A DNA stretch of 64,000 nt from Chimonanthus salicifolius (taxonomy: Eukaryota; Streptophyta; Magnoliopsida; Laurales; Calycanthaceae), in NCBI GenBank assembly GCA_013350335.1, contig CM023539.1:14198302-14262301 (forward strand). Reading direction: 5' to 3'. Numbering within the stretch: position 1 is the stretch's first letter; every line of letters starts with the position of its first letter. A model generated the notes under the pieces. It ran no database searches and had not been told where the DNA came from. It saw only the letters and a program-made list of their open reading frames with translations. This document shows positions 12,945 to 23,977 of this stretch, piece by piece. Both the position numbers and the translations under genes were made by a program.

Positions 12945-13400
12945 TCCAGGATATGACACCCGCAAGGTGCGGACAGCCTGAGGTGTGGCATGATGTGGTA
13001 GTTCAGGCTATGACACTGGCAGAGTGGGGACAGTCTGGTGTGCTTTTCTAGGCTATGACACCTGCAGGGTGGGGACAGTCTGAGGTGTAGCATAATATGA
13101 TTGTCCAAGTTATGACACCTGCAAGGTAGGTACAGTCTGAGGTGTGGCATGATATGGTAGTCCAGGCTATGACACCGACAGAGTGGGGACGGTCTGATGT
13201 GTTATTCCAGGCTATGACATCTGCAGGGTGGGGAGGTCTGAGGTGTGGCATGATATGGTATTCCAGACTGTGACACCGGCAGGGGGGACAGTCTGAAGTG
13301 TGTATTCCAGGCTATGACGCATGTAGGGTGGGGACAGTCTGAGGTGTGTATTCCAAGGTATGACACCTGCATGGTGGGGACAATCTGTGGTGTGTGTGGA
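12945..13400. repeat. Minisatellite with alternating 44- and 57-bp units
   Basis: The word 'tatgac' with the following 'acctgcagggtggggacagtctg' type sequence recurs near 12952, 13009, 13053, 13111, 13168, 13213, 13269, 13313 and 13359. Spacings fall into two classes, 44-46 and 56-58 bp. Long units carry an extra 'gtggcatgatatgg' segment. Minus-strand open frames here are repeat artefacts. Confidence 0.75.
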
Positions 13401-14472
13401 TTTCTGTGGATGTAGCCCTAAAGGTAGTGTGTTTGTAGAGTACGTCGAGTACGTATTGGGTCGCCCTAGGATCCAAGTGGGTTGAGTGTTTGTTCACTAA
13501 CTTTTGGGCTGAAGGGAGTGGTAGTGTGATTACCTGTGGTTATACCCTTGGGATTCATGGTTGAGAATTGTGAGGTAGGTGTTGACTCACTGGGAGTTTA
13601 TAGGCTCCTAACAAGTGAGTTCGCCGCCTCACTCGATAGAAGGTCTATGGAATTCCGTGAGGGGTGGATGTGCCGATTGTGTTGAGACCAGCAGATGGGG
13701 CCCAAAGCTACATGTATGATTGCCGAGAGCCTGTTATTGGTTGAGGGGACCACAAATGGGTCTAGTTTGCAGTCCGTTGAGGACAAGTGCAGAGGTTATT
13801 CTAGTGTGATATTCTGTTTGGGACTCTAGTGAGCCCAAATCATGGGTTAGTTGTCATACATGTGCAGGTTGTCCTGGGAGAGCCACAGGGTTGGTTGAGG
13901 GCCAGGAACACTGATCTGGTTGGGGATTGATCTGTGTACCCGTGTGTGGGTGGACTGCAGTAGATAGACACATGAGGGAGTTGACTATAGGACGTGTAGG
14001 AGGCCCGATAGATGTGGGCCCGTGTGCTAGGGGTAGGGCACACGTTTGCATGGTCATGCACGTAGACATCCTAGACATTGATGTGTTTATGTGATTATAT
14101 GCAGTGTATGCTTGATGACATATGATGCATGTGTAATCCTCACTGGGCATGTTGAGCTCACCCCTTGCATTACAGGTGCTTTTAGAGAAGGGGTCGATAG
14201 GACCCTCAATCGAACGCTCGGTGTGGAGCTGCAGCTTTATTTTCTATTACAGTCCATTTTGTAGTTGAGAGCTTGTTGATGTATTTGAGATATGTGTACA
14301 TTTCATTGAGGTGGAGGGGGTGTGGGGTTATAAAAGGTGTTCCCCTCTTCTTAGCACAAGTCCTTTTGGGCCTGGTCTTAAGGGGGGCGGATTATAACAA
14401 CCCACCCACATGGGGGGTGTGGGAAAAAATTCCCACATCGCCCATGAGGTGGAGGAGGTGTGGTGTTATAAG

Positions 14473-17400
14473 TGTAACACCCCGCCCTTTTTCACTCGCC
14501 GAAAATCAGAGTCTATTTTTATTTTAATTTTTGAAAATAAAGAGTGAGAGAGAGTGAGATGTCACGACACGAGCTAAGTTCGAGCTTCCAAAGCCCGGCC
14601 CTTAACTGGCCGACCATATGTGTGAGTCGATTGAGTCCACTAAAATGGTTCACACGTATAAGGCTAAGCTTGCGGAATAAACGTAGTTGCGGAATTATAA
14701 TAGAGTTACTATCCTATCCAATTTTAAATAGCAAGGAAGTCTATCACATTAAATAACTGAAGATTCAATGTCCAAAATAAAACAAACCATAACAAATAGT
14801 CCTAAGTTATTACAGTCTCAAAATGCTAATTACTCAAATTACATTGTCCAAAATAAAAAAACTTAAGTAAAATATATCAGATCATCCAAGCTCCTAAGCT
14901 TGGCTCCGTTCACGTCCTTTGCCCCATCCATTCCCTGTGTCATCATCTAAGGTAGAAGTAGGGTGTTAGACAATGCGCCCAGTAGGTACTCTGAGTAGGG
15001 TCAAACACATGGATTAGATATATATAATGTCAAAACCATGCAAGTCAATGCCATGCCATGGGTGTCATATGCCATGAATCCCACCCATCAACCATATCAC
15101 AATCACATAGTATTCCTCTTGATGTACAAGCCACATCAAGGTATTGTCATGACTCCCACGTATACCTTATCGGTCCCACCGAATGGAGTATGGACTCCTC
15201 TTTTCATTTCAAACATCATATCCGGAATCAGTGCGGATCCCTCCCCACGTTTGTTTATCGGATATCCGAATGGAGCGTGGACTCCACTCATACGATCCCT
15301 CCCATTCCATGCATGAGATATGAGTGCCAACATGCTATTCATATTACACAAAATAGCATTGAAATTACATCTTTAAAACATAAGCATTGGATACCAAAAT
15401 AGCTCATCAAAACATGGAATTAAAAAGCATCATATACATAGTCCAAGTGCATCAATAAAGTAGGAATCCTACCAACGTCCAAATATCGTGTCCTTGCATT
15501 TTAGTCGAAAAACCAATCACCGATTGCATCAAGCAGATCGTACACCCGTTTGTGAAATCCCGTTACCTTATTACATTTACACATAAATAAATCAAGCTGA
15601 CGATCCATTTGATTTCCATCAACCCTAAATCATTCCATATTCGTTTCTATTTACGATCATAGCCCTTAAGCCGGCTAAGTCCCCCAAGGGGTTTCGACCA
15701 TACATTAGGGCTAAAACATGTTTAAGTCCACAATCACCCATTAGTGGGGTTCGGCCATACAACATGGCCGGACCTCACTCTTTTGATTTTTGGTCCCCTT
15801 ATTACCCCTTGTTTTATTTTAAACAAAGTGGTCAAACATCATTCGTCCTTTGATTCCTTAATCTACTAATATTTCATAGTTAATCACACTTAGGTTCATA
15901 ACAAATCCATCCATGGGGTTCGGCCATGATAGTTTTCTCATTCATCATCTTCCCATCTTTAGCCATCTTTTCTTTAACCATATTTGGATCCATAAAATAT
16001 CATTCATGGGGTTCGGCCATACAATATGGCCGAACCCATGGTTCTTCCATTCCCTCTTCTTTTTAGTCCTTGTGTGTTTTAACCCATCCAAGTCAACATA
16101 GTTGATCATTCAATCTCTTAAACATACACAGATCTACAAAATGATCCATAAAAATGATTCATGGGGTTCGGCCATACAGCATGGCTGAACCCATGGTTCC
16201 TTATTTCCATCTTTTCATTTCTTAACTTGATAGTCCAACATTAATTATTTGAAGCATATTTAGATCTATAAACATTCTTCCATGGGGTTCGGCCATACAA
16301 CATGGCCGAACCCATGGTCCATCATTTTTCGTCATTTAAAACCTATTTTAAACCCATCAACATTCTTCCATGGGGTTCGGCCATGTTTCCTCCTCTTCTT
16401 CCTATTTTCCATTTTCATATCATCTTGAGGATGGTTTTCTTAAGAATCACATGCAACAAGCCATAGGTCATTTGAACCTCATCCATTCTTTTTTTCTTTT
16501 ATCCTCAATGATCCATATATAAAAATTAGGTCTCTGATCATTCTCCATTCCTCATATTAAATCATGCATTACCATAGTCTCATTATCATCCATTAATCAT
16601 GTATGACTTATAGTCCTTAACAACCTATCTTACCCATCAACAAGATTTAGGGTTTTGTCCATTTTTCAATCTCAAACAAACCACATTTCGGATTTGAACA
16701 ATACTTTGTCTATGTTCATCTTATTACTATTCCTTGGATGGATTTCAAATCCATGGCCTATAACCATTTGGCCAAACTTTCCAATCCGAAATGGAACCCC
16801 ATGGTTTCGGCCATTCCGTAGCCGAAACCATGATTCCCTTGTTTTCTTACAGTTTCTAGTAACATGAAACATAAACCTTACCTTTTCCGCGTCTCCTTCA
16901 TTTTCTTTCGTTCCGTCTTGCTCCTCCGTTCTTCTCATTCCTTAGTATTTTCTTTTTCCTCCTTGATCTTCGGCCAAAGAGTGTTGCTTGAGAGGGAGAG
17001 GGTTTAAGATGAGAAACTCTAAGAGAGGGTTCGCCCAAGGAGTGAAGGTTTGAGAGAGGGAGAGAGAGAGAGTGAGATGAAACACTCTCAACTATTTTGT
17101 CTAAGGTAAAATCGGCCAAGGGAGAGTTGAGATGAGCCCTTTCTATCTTGCCCTAGAGTTTCTTGAGAGAGGGAGAGAGAGAGAATGAGATGTAAAAACC
17201 CTAACTCTTTTTGTCTAGTGAGGGTCGGCCAAGGAGGGCTTGAGAGAGGGAGAGAGTAAATGAGATGAATGTCTCAAGGAGAGTTAGCCCTAGGGTTTTG
17301 GTTGTTGCTAACCCTAATCTCCCCAACCACCCTCATCAAGATGGGGTCTTTCCCATGTGTCCCTTGGCTAACCAAGAGGGCACATGGCTTACACTTGGCC

Positions 17401-18066
17401 AACACTCCCTTTCCAATGATTTTTATGTCTAGGGTTTCCATGAGATAGAAACCCTCCACCTCCTCTTTGACTCACCTAAGTCCTTTCATCTTCCATGTGG
17501 CTCACCACCCATTCAACTCACTTCATTTAAATGAAACTCATTCCCCTAACTCAAGCACTTAAATTCATTCTTAATTAATTAATTCCTTAATTCCACTCAC
17601 TTCACTTAACCCTCTTGAACTCACCTATGAACTCACCCTTGGTTGACTAAGTCAACCATGGTGGCCAGCCCAACAAGTTACCTTAGACCACACGCCACCT
17701 CACTTGATGAGGTGGACTTGGGTCCCACTTGGCTATGCCACTTCCATGTCACCTCCTACACTTGCCACCTCACTTGATGAGGTGGACCCCATGCCTTAGA
17801 TCTTAATTGGGTACACGACCCGATTAAATCAATTCCTTACCCATTTTCCCTAATCATCAATTCATCTTGACCCATTGGGTCCCAATTGGACATTTGACCC
17901 AGTTGACCACATTTACCCAATTAATTAGAATTAACCCTATCTATGATCCATTGGACCATACTAGGGCCCTTGCCCCAATTCTTATCCATCTATAAATCTT
18001 AATTTTTAACAATTAAAACAGATAATAGCCAATATAATTATTGCATTGAAAATCCGGGCTCTTACA
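14473..18066 (-). mobile_element. Solo LTR, family 1 (copy C)
   Basis: This 3,594-bp element is in reverse orientation to copies A and B. On the plus strand it starts TGTAACACCCCGCCC and ends 'atccgggctcttaca'. The flanks ATAAG (14468-14472) and GTAAG (18067-18071) are a 5-bp TSD with one mismatch. It splits solo LTR D. On the minus strand it carries the leader, a donor-like site (16876-16881) and hairpins, in the same order as copy A. Confidence 0.78.
15748..16829 (-). repeat. Array of GGTTCGGCCAT hairpins, copy C
   Basis: Inverted repeats lie at 15748-15774, 16010-16036, 16165-16191, 16286-16312 and 16803-16829, with half sites near 15918 and 16376. The 16803 hairpin has a variant arm (GGTTTCGGC/GCCGAAACC, extendable with CAT/ATG). 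Loops read ACAAC, ACAAT or ACAGC, which correspond to GTTGT-type loops on the other strand. Confidence 0.8.
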
Positions 18067-18654
18067 GTAAGAGGGTGCTCCCCTATCCTTAGCACAAGGC
18101 CTTTTGGGCTTGGTCTTGTGGGCCAGGTTCATTGCAAAGCCGTATGGGCAGCCCCACGTGGGGCCCAAAGCGGACAGTATTGTGCTGAAGGGACGAATTG
18201 TTACAAAGTTGATGGTGTTATGATTCTAAATCATTTTTAATGTTGTGGTCGTGCTTCTGGTTTGGCTTATTGGTGGGTTACCGTGATTAGTATGAGTTTA
18301 GGAGCGGTGTCTCCCATTTAAAAAAAATATGTACCTAGAATACTATTAGATCGCCTTCGGGAGTTGTATCGGTTTTAACATGCTCGTAGCAGGACGGGTT
18401 GTTACATTTCTAGAATTTGGATTTGCAAGTTGATCCTAGAATAGATTTCTCTCTCTCTATCTCAATCAAATGGTTGATTGGATTCTCAAATGATTCAACT
18501 ATGTGGAGTGCATAGAGAGAGGTTTTGGAGAGGCTTGGGATCTCTGGGAATGCCTAAGGATATTCCTATATCAAGGGTTCCAAGTGTCCAACAAAATTCA
18601 ACAAGATTTGGTGCTTAAATAGGCAAACATGAAAATTCTGAACTGACATGGCTA

Positions 18655-19160
18655 TCGGTCGTGGGTCACGATAGATCATTGGACAAAAGTTACCATTGAA
18701 ATATGATCATTATGCATTTAATGCAGTCCCAACGGACACTCCACGATGGGTCATGGTCGGCGATGGATCTTGGCCCTTATGTTTGAACCGCCAATAATAT
18801 GACCGTTACACATTAAATGCACCCTAACAGTACAACAACGGTCATCCACGATGGGTTACGATTGACAATAGGTCGTCGAGCCCAAGTGTCGATGGATCGC
18901 CAATTGACGATAGTATCGTCTTGAGGCCAACAGAATTTTACAGAGTGTTTCACATCCAGAACTCTGAAAATTCCAGCTGACAGGTTGTGGACCACGATGG
19001 ATCTTCCCTATCACTCACGATGGGTCGGTGCCTCACGATAGTATCGGCCTGAGAGTGAACTACTTTGACAATGTTTTTCCAACCAGAACTCGTGTCAATC
19101 CGAACGATTGATCGTATGACCACGGACAGTCGTCCATGACCTTGGCAATAGATCACCGGA
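18655..19160. repeat. Cluster of ACGATGGGTC/GGATC imperfect palindromes
   Basis: Short related words (ACGATGGGTC, ACGATAGATC, CGATGGATC, ACGATAGTATCG) recur at roughly 30-80-bp intervals. R1 has a matching layout at 900-1445 but with a GGTCGG/ACCGAGAGGTCGGT core. Confidence 0.5.
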
Positions 19161-19604
19161 CATGATAGGTTGTCTTGACAGTTCAACAATTTTCCAACTT
19201 ATGAGTCCACTTGGTTCTGTTGAATGTCATGGTCCACTAGGCTTAGTTAAATTATACAAATGTGATATCTAAGCCTATTTCAAGCCTTCCTAGGTGTGTT
19301 GGGATCACCCTAAATGGCCAATTACCTTTGTGTGATTGCCATACACATGGTGATCTTGAATATTCAACTTGATCTTCCATCTTTAATACTTGATTCAATC
19401 TTCAAACCACTTGAGTCTTGTTCATTGCTTCTTTCTTCCGTGGCAATGCTTCTCCTGAGTCATGGAATTGACAAACAAGTGACTCAGCAAGCCATGGAAC
19501 TAACAGAACCAAATACTAAATTTAATAATATACACACAGTTAATCCCCTACATTCCGGGGTTATCAAATCTTTACTACATTTTAAATCTATACAAGGTAA
19601 ATGA

Positions 19605-22009
19605 TGTTGATGTTTTAAATTTGTAAATTTTGCAAATGCACGAACCATTTATAATACAGCGATTGAGTGCGAGGTCGAACCCAAGGAAATATTCAAAATA
19701 TATGAAATTCAAAATACAAATGCTTTAATTTTTATGTTTCTTAGAAAACCAAGAGTCAAAATTAAATCTAAGATAGAAATCAATTTTAATATTAAAAGCA
19801 TATTTTCAAACTAATCAAATCTCTATTCCAAATAAATAGATCTACAATTTTAGATCGTTGATTAAAAGTGATTAAAATAATGTTTTAATAAAGAGTTTAT
19901 AAACAATCTCAATTTTAATTCCAATTCACAAAATTAAAACTTAAATAAAAACATGAAAATTAAAAGAATTAAAGATTTAAAAATAAAAACTAAAATGCAA
20001 CATTCAAAAATAAAACAAACATGAAAATTAAATTGGAAAGAAAAATAAATGATAGAAACAAAAATGCAATAACGTAAATGTTGGTTGTTTGGAAAGAACC
20101 GTTCATCACCGAAGATATTTAAATAAACAAACGACCTAAATTTGAAATTCGCGTAAAAATCTAAGATCCAGTCCATTTTTATTATCGATATTAAAAATCA
20201 TAAACTTTAATTATAATATAAAAACCTTAGCAACTTAGATTTAACATTTATAACCTAAGCTCTAAATGTTTCATGTTCAATTAAATAATTAAAGTGTACA
20301 ATTCCAATATCAAATCAAGAACAATCATAAAAAAAAAAAATAGAAATGGGATGTTCCAAGATTCTAAATGGATGTCCTTTGATTATTTATTGGAAAAATT
20401 AAATAAAGGACTGATTGAATACAAAAAAGATGGAAATTAAAATTGCAATAAGAAATTCACTGCAAAATTTGAATGCATTGTGGATCTCTGAGTCTTCCTT
20501 GGTCTTCTTCTCCTATCCTTTGGTCCTCTTTGGATCCAGAGTCAAATTCGAGTTTTGCTTGTGGTATATTGGGCTATTTATAGAACTTTGGATTGGATGG
20601 ATGGCTAGGATTAAATCTAGATTTAAGTTGATGGTTGAAAGGTTGGGATTAGATCTAACTTAAATTGGGTGGCTTGGATTAAAAACTAGAAAACTAGGGT
20701 TTCTCTATAGGGTCACACGAATTTGGTGTAATGGGTTGGCTTGGAGTGTAGTGCAAGCAAGGAGAGAGGGATATTAGGATTTTGATTTGGCATGGGATTT
20801 TCGAATTTGGCTAATTGGTTTAGGGTTTTAGATTGTGCAATGATGTGAACGGCTAGCATTAAATGGATGGATAAATGAATGGATGAGATAATGAGGTGGA
20901 GGGTTGACAAGGTGTAAAATTCGAATGTGGTAGCTTTGGATTGTGAAAATCGTGAGAGACATGGTGGATTCGAATGATGAGATGTGTAGGGATCCTAGGA
21001 GTGTATCTAGATGGTTTTAGGTTTAAGTGCATTGAGAGGTTTTAGGTGATAAAATTGTGTGGACTGTGTGTTAGATGGATAAAGTGGTGACAAGGCATGG
21101 GCAATGGAGGCCAGCTTGAGCTTCAAGTTGTTCTAACTTAGGGTTTGGTGAATGGATGGCTAAGATTGATTGGCCAAGTTCTAATGGCTATGATAGATGA
21201 TGGGTAATCTAATTGGATGAATGGGTAGATGATGCATGGATGATCTTAATCCTAAGGTTTATCTATATGATGGATGATTTGGATGTCCTAAATCTAAACG
21301 TGATGCATGAACGGATTGGATTAAGTAAGTGGATCTAGGTTTTACCTTAATAAGATGTATGAAATGAACGGTTTGGATTAGTTGATGGGGTCAATAGATG
21401 GTGTGGATGGGAGATTGGAAATTGGATGGTTAAGATTAGATGGGAGGATGGGTCATGAACTTTTGGGTTTTGGACCTGGAGCATTGGATCTTGAATTGGA
21501 CTTTGACTTCTTGGACTGGAGTCTTGGGCTTTTGGGCTTGAATTCAGTTTGGATTGGCCCACATTGGGAAATACGTATGAAGTGCTTGGCCTGGCCCAGT
21601 GTTTGGCATTTGGAGCAAAGCTTGGCCCAATTGTAGTGGATCTCTGGCCCATTGATCTTGATTTCAACTCTTGGCTTCTTTTATTGCAAACTTGATTTTG
21701 AAATTAAATAATTAATCAAACCAGTCACAAATCTAAGTATTGAATTAATCTAGACTCTCACAAATGGATCTAGATTATCCAATTTAAAATTAAAACCCTA
21801 AAGTGGCATGACTTAATTATGAAATTCTAAAATTTCCATTTTAAACTCTCTTCCAACAATTATGCACTGTTTTATGCTTGTTTCCTATTTTTTTCCATCT
21901 TTTTATCTACAAAACTAGAAAAAACAATTAAGCGTATATTTTATATACAAAATCAAGGGTAACTCAATCATAATTAAACGGCAAAAATGTAAGATTTTTA
22001 GACTCAACA
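19605..22009 (-). repeat. 3' LTR of the outer Athila-type element
   Basis: This 2,405-bp LTR starts TGTTGATGTTTTAA and ends GACTCAACA on the plus strand. It carries 'gagtgcgaggtcgaaccc' near the start, a feature shared with the Athila element at 46733 and 58112. It is about the same length as the reassembled right LTR (2,445 bp). Small frames within it are not conserved in the partner LTR. Confidence 0.8.
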
Positions 22010-22023
22010 AATACCCCTAAACT
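22010..22023 (-). other. Polypurine tract of the outer element
   Basis: On the minus strand this reads AGTTTAGGGGTATT directly before the LTR start. It closely matches the PPT of the nested Athila element (AGTTTGAGGGTATT, 49040-49053). Confidence 0.7.
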
Positions 22024-22250
22024 TAGATTTTGCTAGTCCTCGAGCAAAAATCTAAAAATAAAACCAAAGTCTAAAAATCTAAAAAATGAAATCCCAAAGT
22101 TGAACCTAATGTTTTATTTCTTTGCTAAACCTAAAACTATATTACAAATAAATTTTAAAAACTACACTACTTTCGTTAGCACTCTCGATTGCATTTAGAG
22201 TATGTAACAAGCCTTTAAACCCTTAGGTTACCCCTAGTGGACGAGTTATA

Positions 22251-23974
22251 GGCTGTGTTTGGATGGTGGTAAGGGGGTTACCCCCCTTTCCCCTTGTTTG
22301 GTAATGGAGGGGTGAGGGTAAACATTCAAAATTTTACCACTCCCCCTCCTTTTCTGAAAACCCCTTGGAGCATGGGGGTTTTCATGAAATCCTTGCCCCT
22401 CTTTACCCCCTCTTATCCCTCTTTATACCTATGGAGCAAAAATATTTAAAAATATTTTTTAATTGATGAATATTATTTATTAATTATGTTTCATAAAATT
22501 TTATTTTTTATTTTCTATATTATATTAATTTAATAAAAATTGTTAATATATTACCCTTCTACCCCCTCTTTGCACCTATGGAGCAAAAATATTTTTAGAA
22601 TATTTTTAATTGATGAATATTATTAAAAATTATGTGTTTTATTTACTTTTTATTTTTTTATTATATAAATTTAGTAAAAATTATGAATTCTAATAAATCC
22701 TCTTTACCCTTCTTTATCCCTCTAAACCCTTTTTACCCCACTTTACCCCCCTTTACCCCTCTTTACACCTATTACTCTTCTTTACCCCTCTTTACCCCTT
22801 TTTGAACCTATTACCATTCTTTACCCCTCTAAACCATCTTTACCCCTCTTTAACCCTCTAAACCCTTCTTTACTCCTCTTTACCCCCTTTACCCCTCTTT
22901 GCGCCTATTACCCTTCTTTACCCCTCTTTACCCCACCTTAACCCCTCTTTGCACTATGGAGCAAAAATATTTTAAAAATATTTTTAATTGATGAATATTA
23001 TTTAATAATTGTGTTTTATTTATTTATTAATGTTTTTATTATATAAATTTAGTTAGAAATTATTCATTCTAATAAATCCTTTTTACCCTTCTGTATCCCT
23101 CTAAACCCTTTTACCCCACTTTTCCCCCCTTTACCCTCTTTGCACCTATTATCCTTCTTTACCCCCCTTTACCCCTCCTTCCACCTACTACCCTTCTTTA
23201 CCCCTCTTTAACCCTCTAAACCCTTCTTTACTCCTCTTTGCCCCCCTTTACCCCTCTCTGCACCTATTACCCTTCTTTACCCCTCTTTACCCCCCCTTTA
23301 CCCATCTTTGCACCTATTACCCTTCTTTACTCCTCTAAATCCGCTTTATCCTTCTTTAACTCTCTTTGTATCTATGGAGCAAAAATATTTTAAAATATTT
23401 TGTAATTGATGAATATTATTTAATAATTATGTTTTATTGTCTTTTATATTATACAAATTTAATAAAATTATCTATTCTAATAAAGTTGTAATATATTACC
23501 CCTTTTTATCCCCCTCTTTCCACCTATGAAACAAAATTATTTTTAAATATTTTTTTAATTGATGAATATTATTTAATAATCATGTTTTATTGTTTTTATA
23601 TTATATGAATTTAATAAAATATTTAATATATTACCCCTCTTTACCCCCTCTTTGCACCTATGGAGAAAAATATTTAAAATATTTTTAATTGATAAATATT
23701 ATTTAATAATTATGTTTTATGAAATTATATTTTTATTTTTTTATTATATTGAATTTAATAAATGTTATTAATTCTAATAAAATTGTTAATATATGAGGTT
23801 ACTGGTGTTTATAGTTACCAAATAAGATTTTTTACCCATAGGATCAGTTCTTACTTTACCACTAAAATTACCAAACAAGATAAGGGTAACCCCTATTCAA
23901 GGATAATATCTACTCAAGGGTGACCCCTACTCAAGGGTAACCCCTTTAAAATTACCCCTCATCCAAACGCAGCC
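22251..23974. mobile_element. Harbinger/Tourist-like element, 1.7 kb, non-coding
   Basis: Ends GGCTGTGTTTGGATG and CATCCAAACGCAGCC form 15-bp inverted repeats with one mismatch. ATA flanks both sides (22248-22250, 23975-23977). The related sequence at 49161-49200 shows the unoccupied site 'gagttatagtctcgtgag'. A 3-bp duplication with GG..TGTTTGG ends suits PIF/Harbinger, although ATA is not the usual TTA/TAA. The interior alternates blocks of 'ttgatgaatattatttaataatt' with CCCTTCTTTACCCCTC-type runs. No transposase frame is visible. Confidence 0.7.
22720..23345. repeat. CTTTACCCC-rich degenerate tandem array
   Basis: Dozens of near repeats of CCCTTCTTTACCCCTCTTTA, with 'gcacctatta' spacers, fill the middle of the Harbinger-like element. 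The motif is not the plant telomere repeat CCCTAAA. Its C-rich bias on the plus strand is strong. Confidence 0.75.
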
Positions 23975-23977
23975 ATA

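Larger units (their letters stand above)
10868..18406. mobile_element. Solo LTR, family 2 (copy D), with a nested family-1 LTR
   Basis: It starts TCTAACGACCCGAC (TG mutated to TC) and ends GACGGGTTGTTACA, flanked by a perfect TSD TTTCT (10863-10867 and 18407-18411). It is about 3.94 kb without the nested copy C. Its reverse complement matches the ends of the element at 26392-32453 and the partial copy starting at 63170. Inside are a 306-bp direct duplication (12041-12651) and a minisatellite (12945-13400). No coding region or PBS/PPT is present. Confidence 0.75.
10556..19604. repeat. Unclassified repeat R2 (second copy), interrupted
   Basis: R2 consists of 10556-10867 and 18407-19504, with a further 100 bp up to the Athila-type LTR. 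It parallels R1 from R1 position 235 to 1772. A solo LTR with TSD TTTCT separates the two parts. 18655-19160 contains repeated ACGATGGGTC/GGATC words. A plus-strand frame at 19314-19604 crosses into the LTR and has no recognised motif. 19505-19599 has no counterpart in R1. Confidence 0.5.

Noticed and set aside
22720..23345. CCCTTCTTTACCCC array as interstitial telomere sequence
   Set aside because: The unit is not CCCTAAA and the array lies inside a mobile element with inverted ends.
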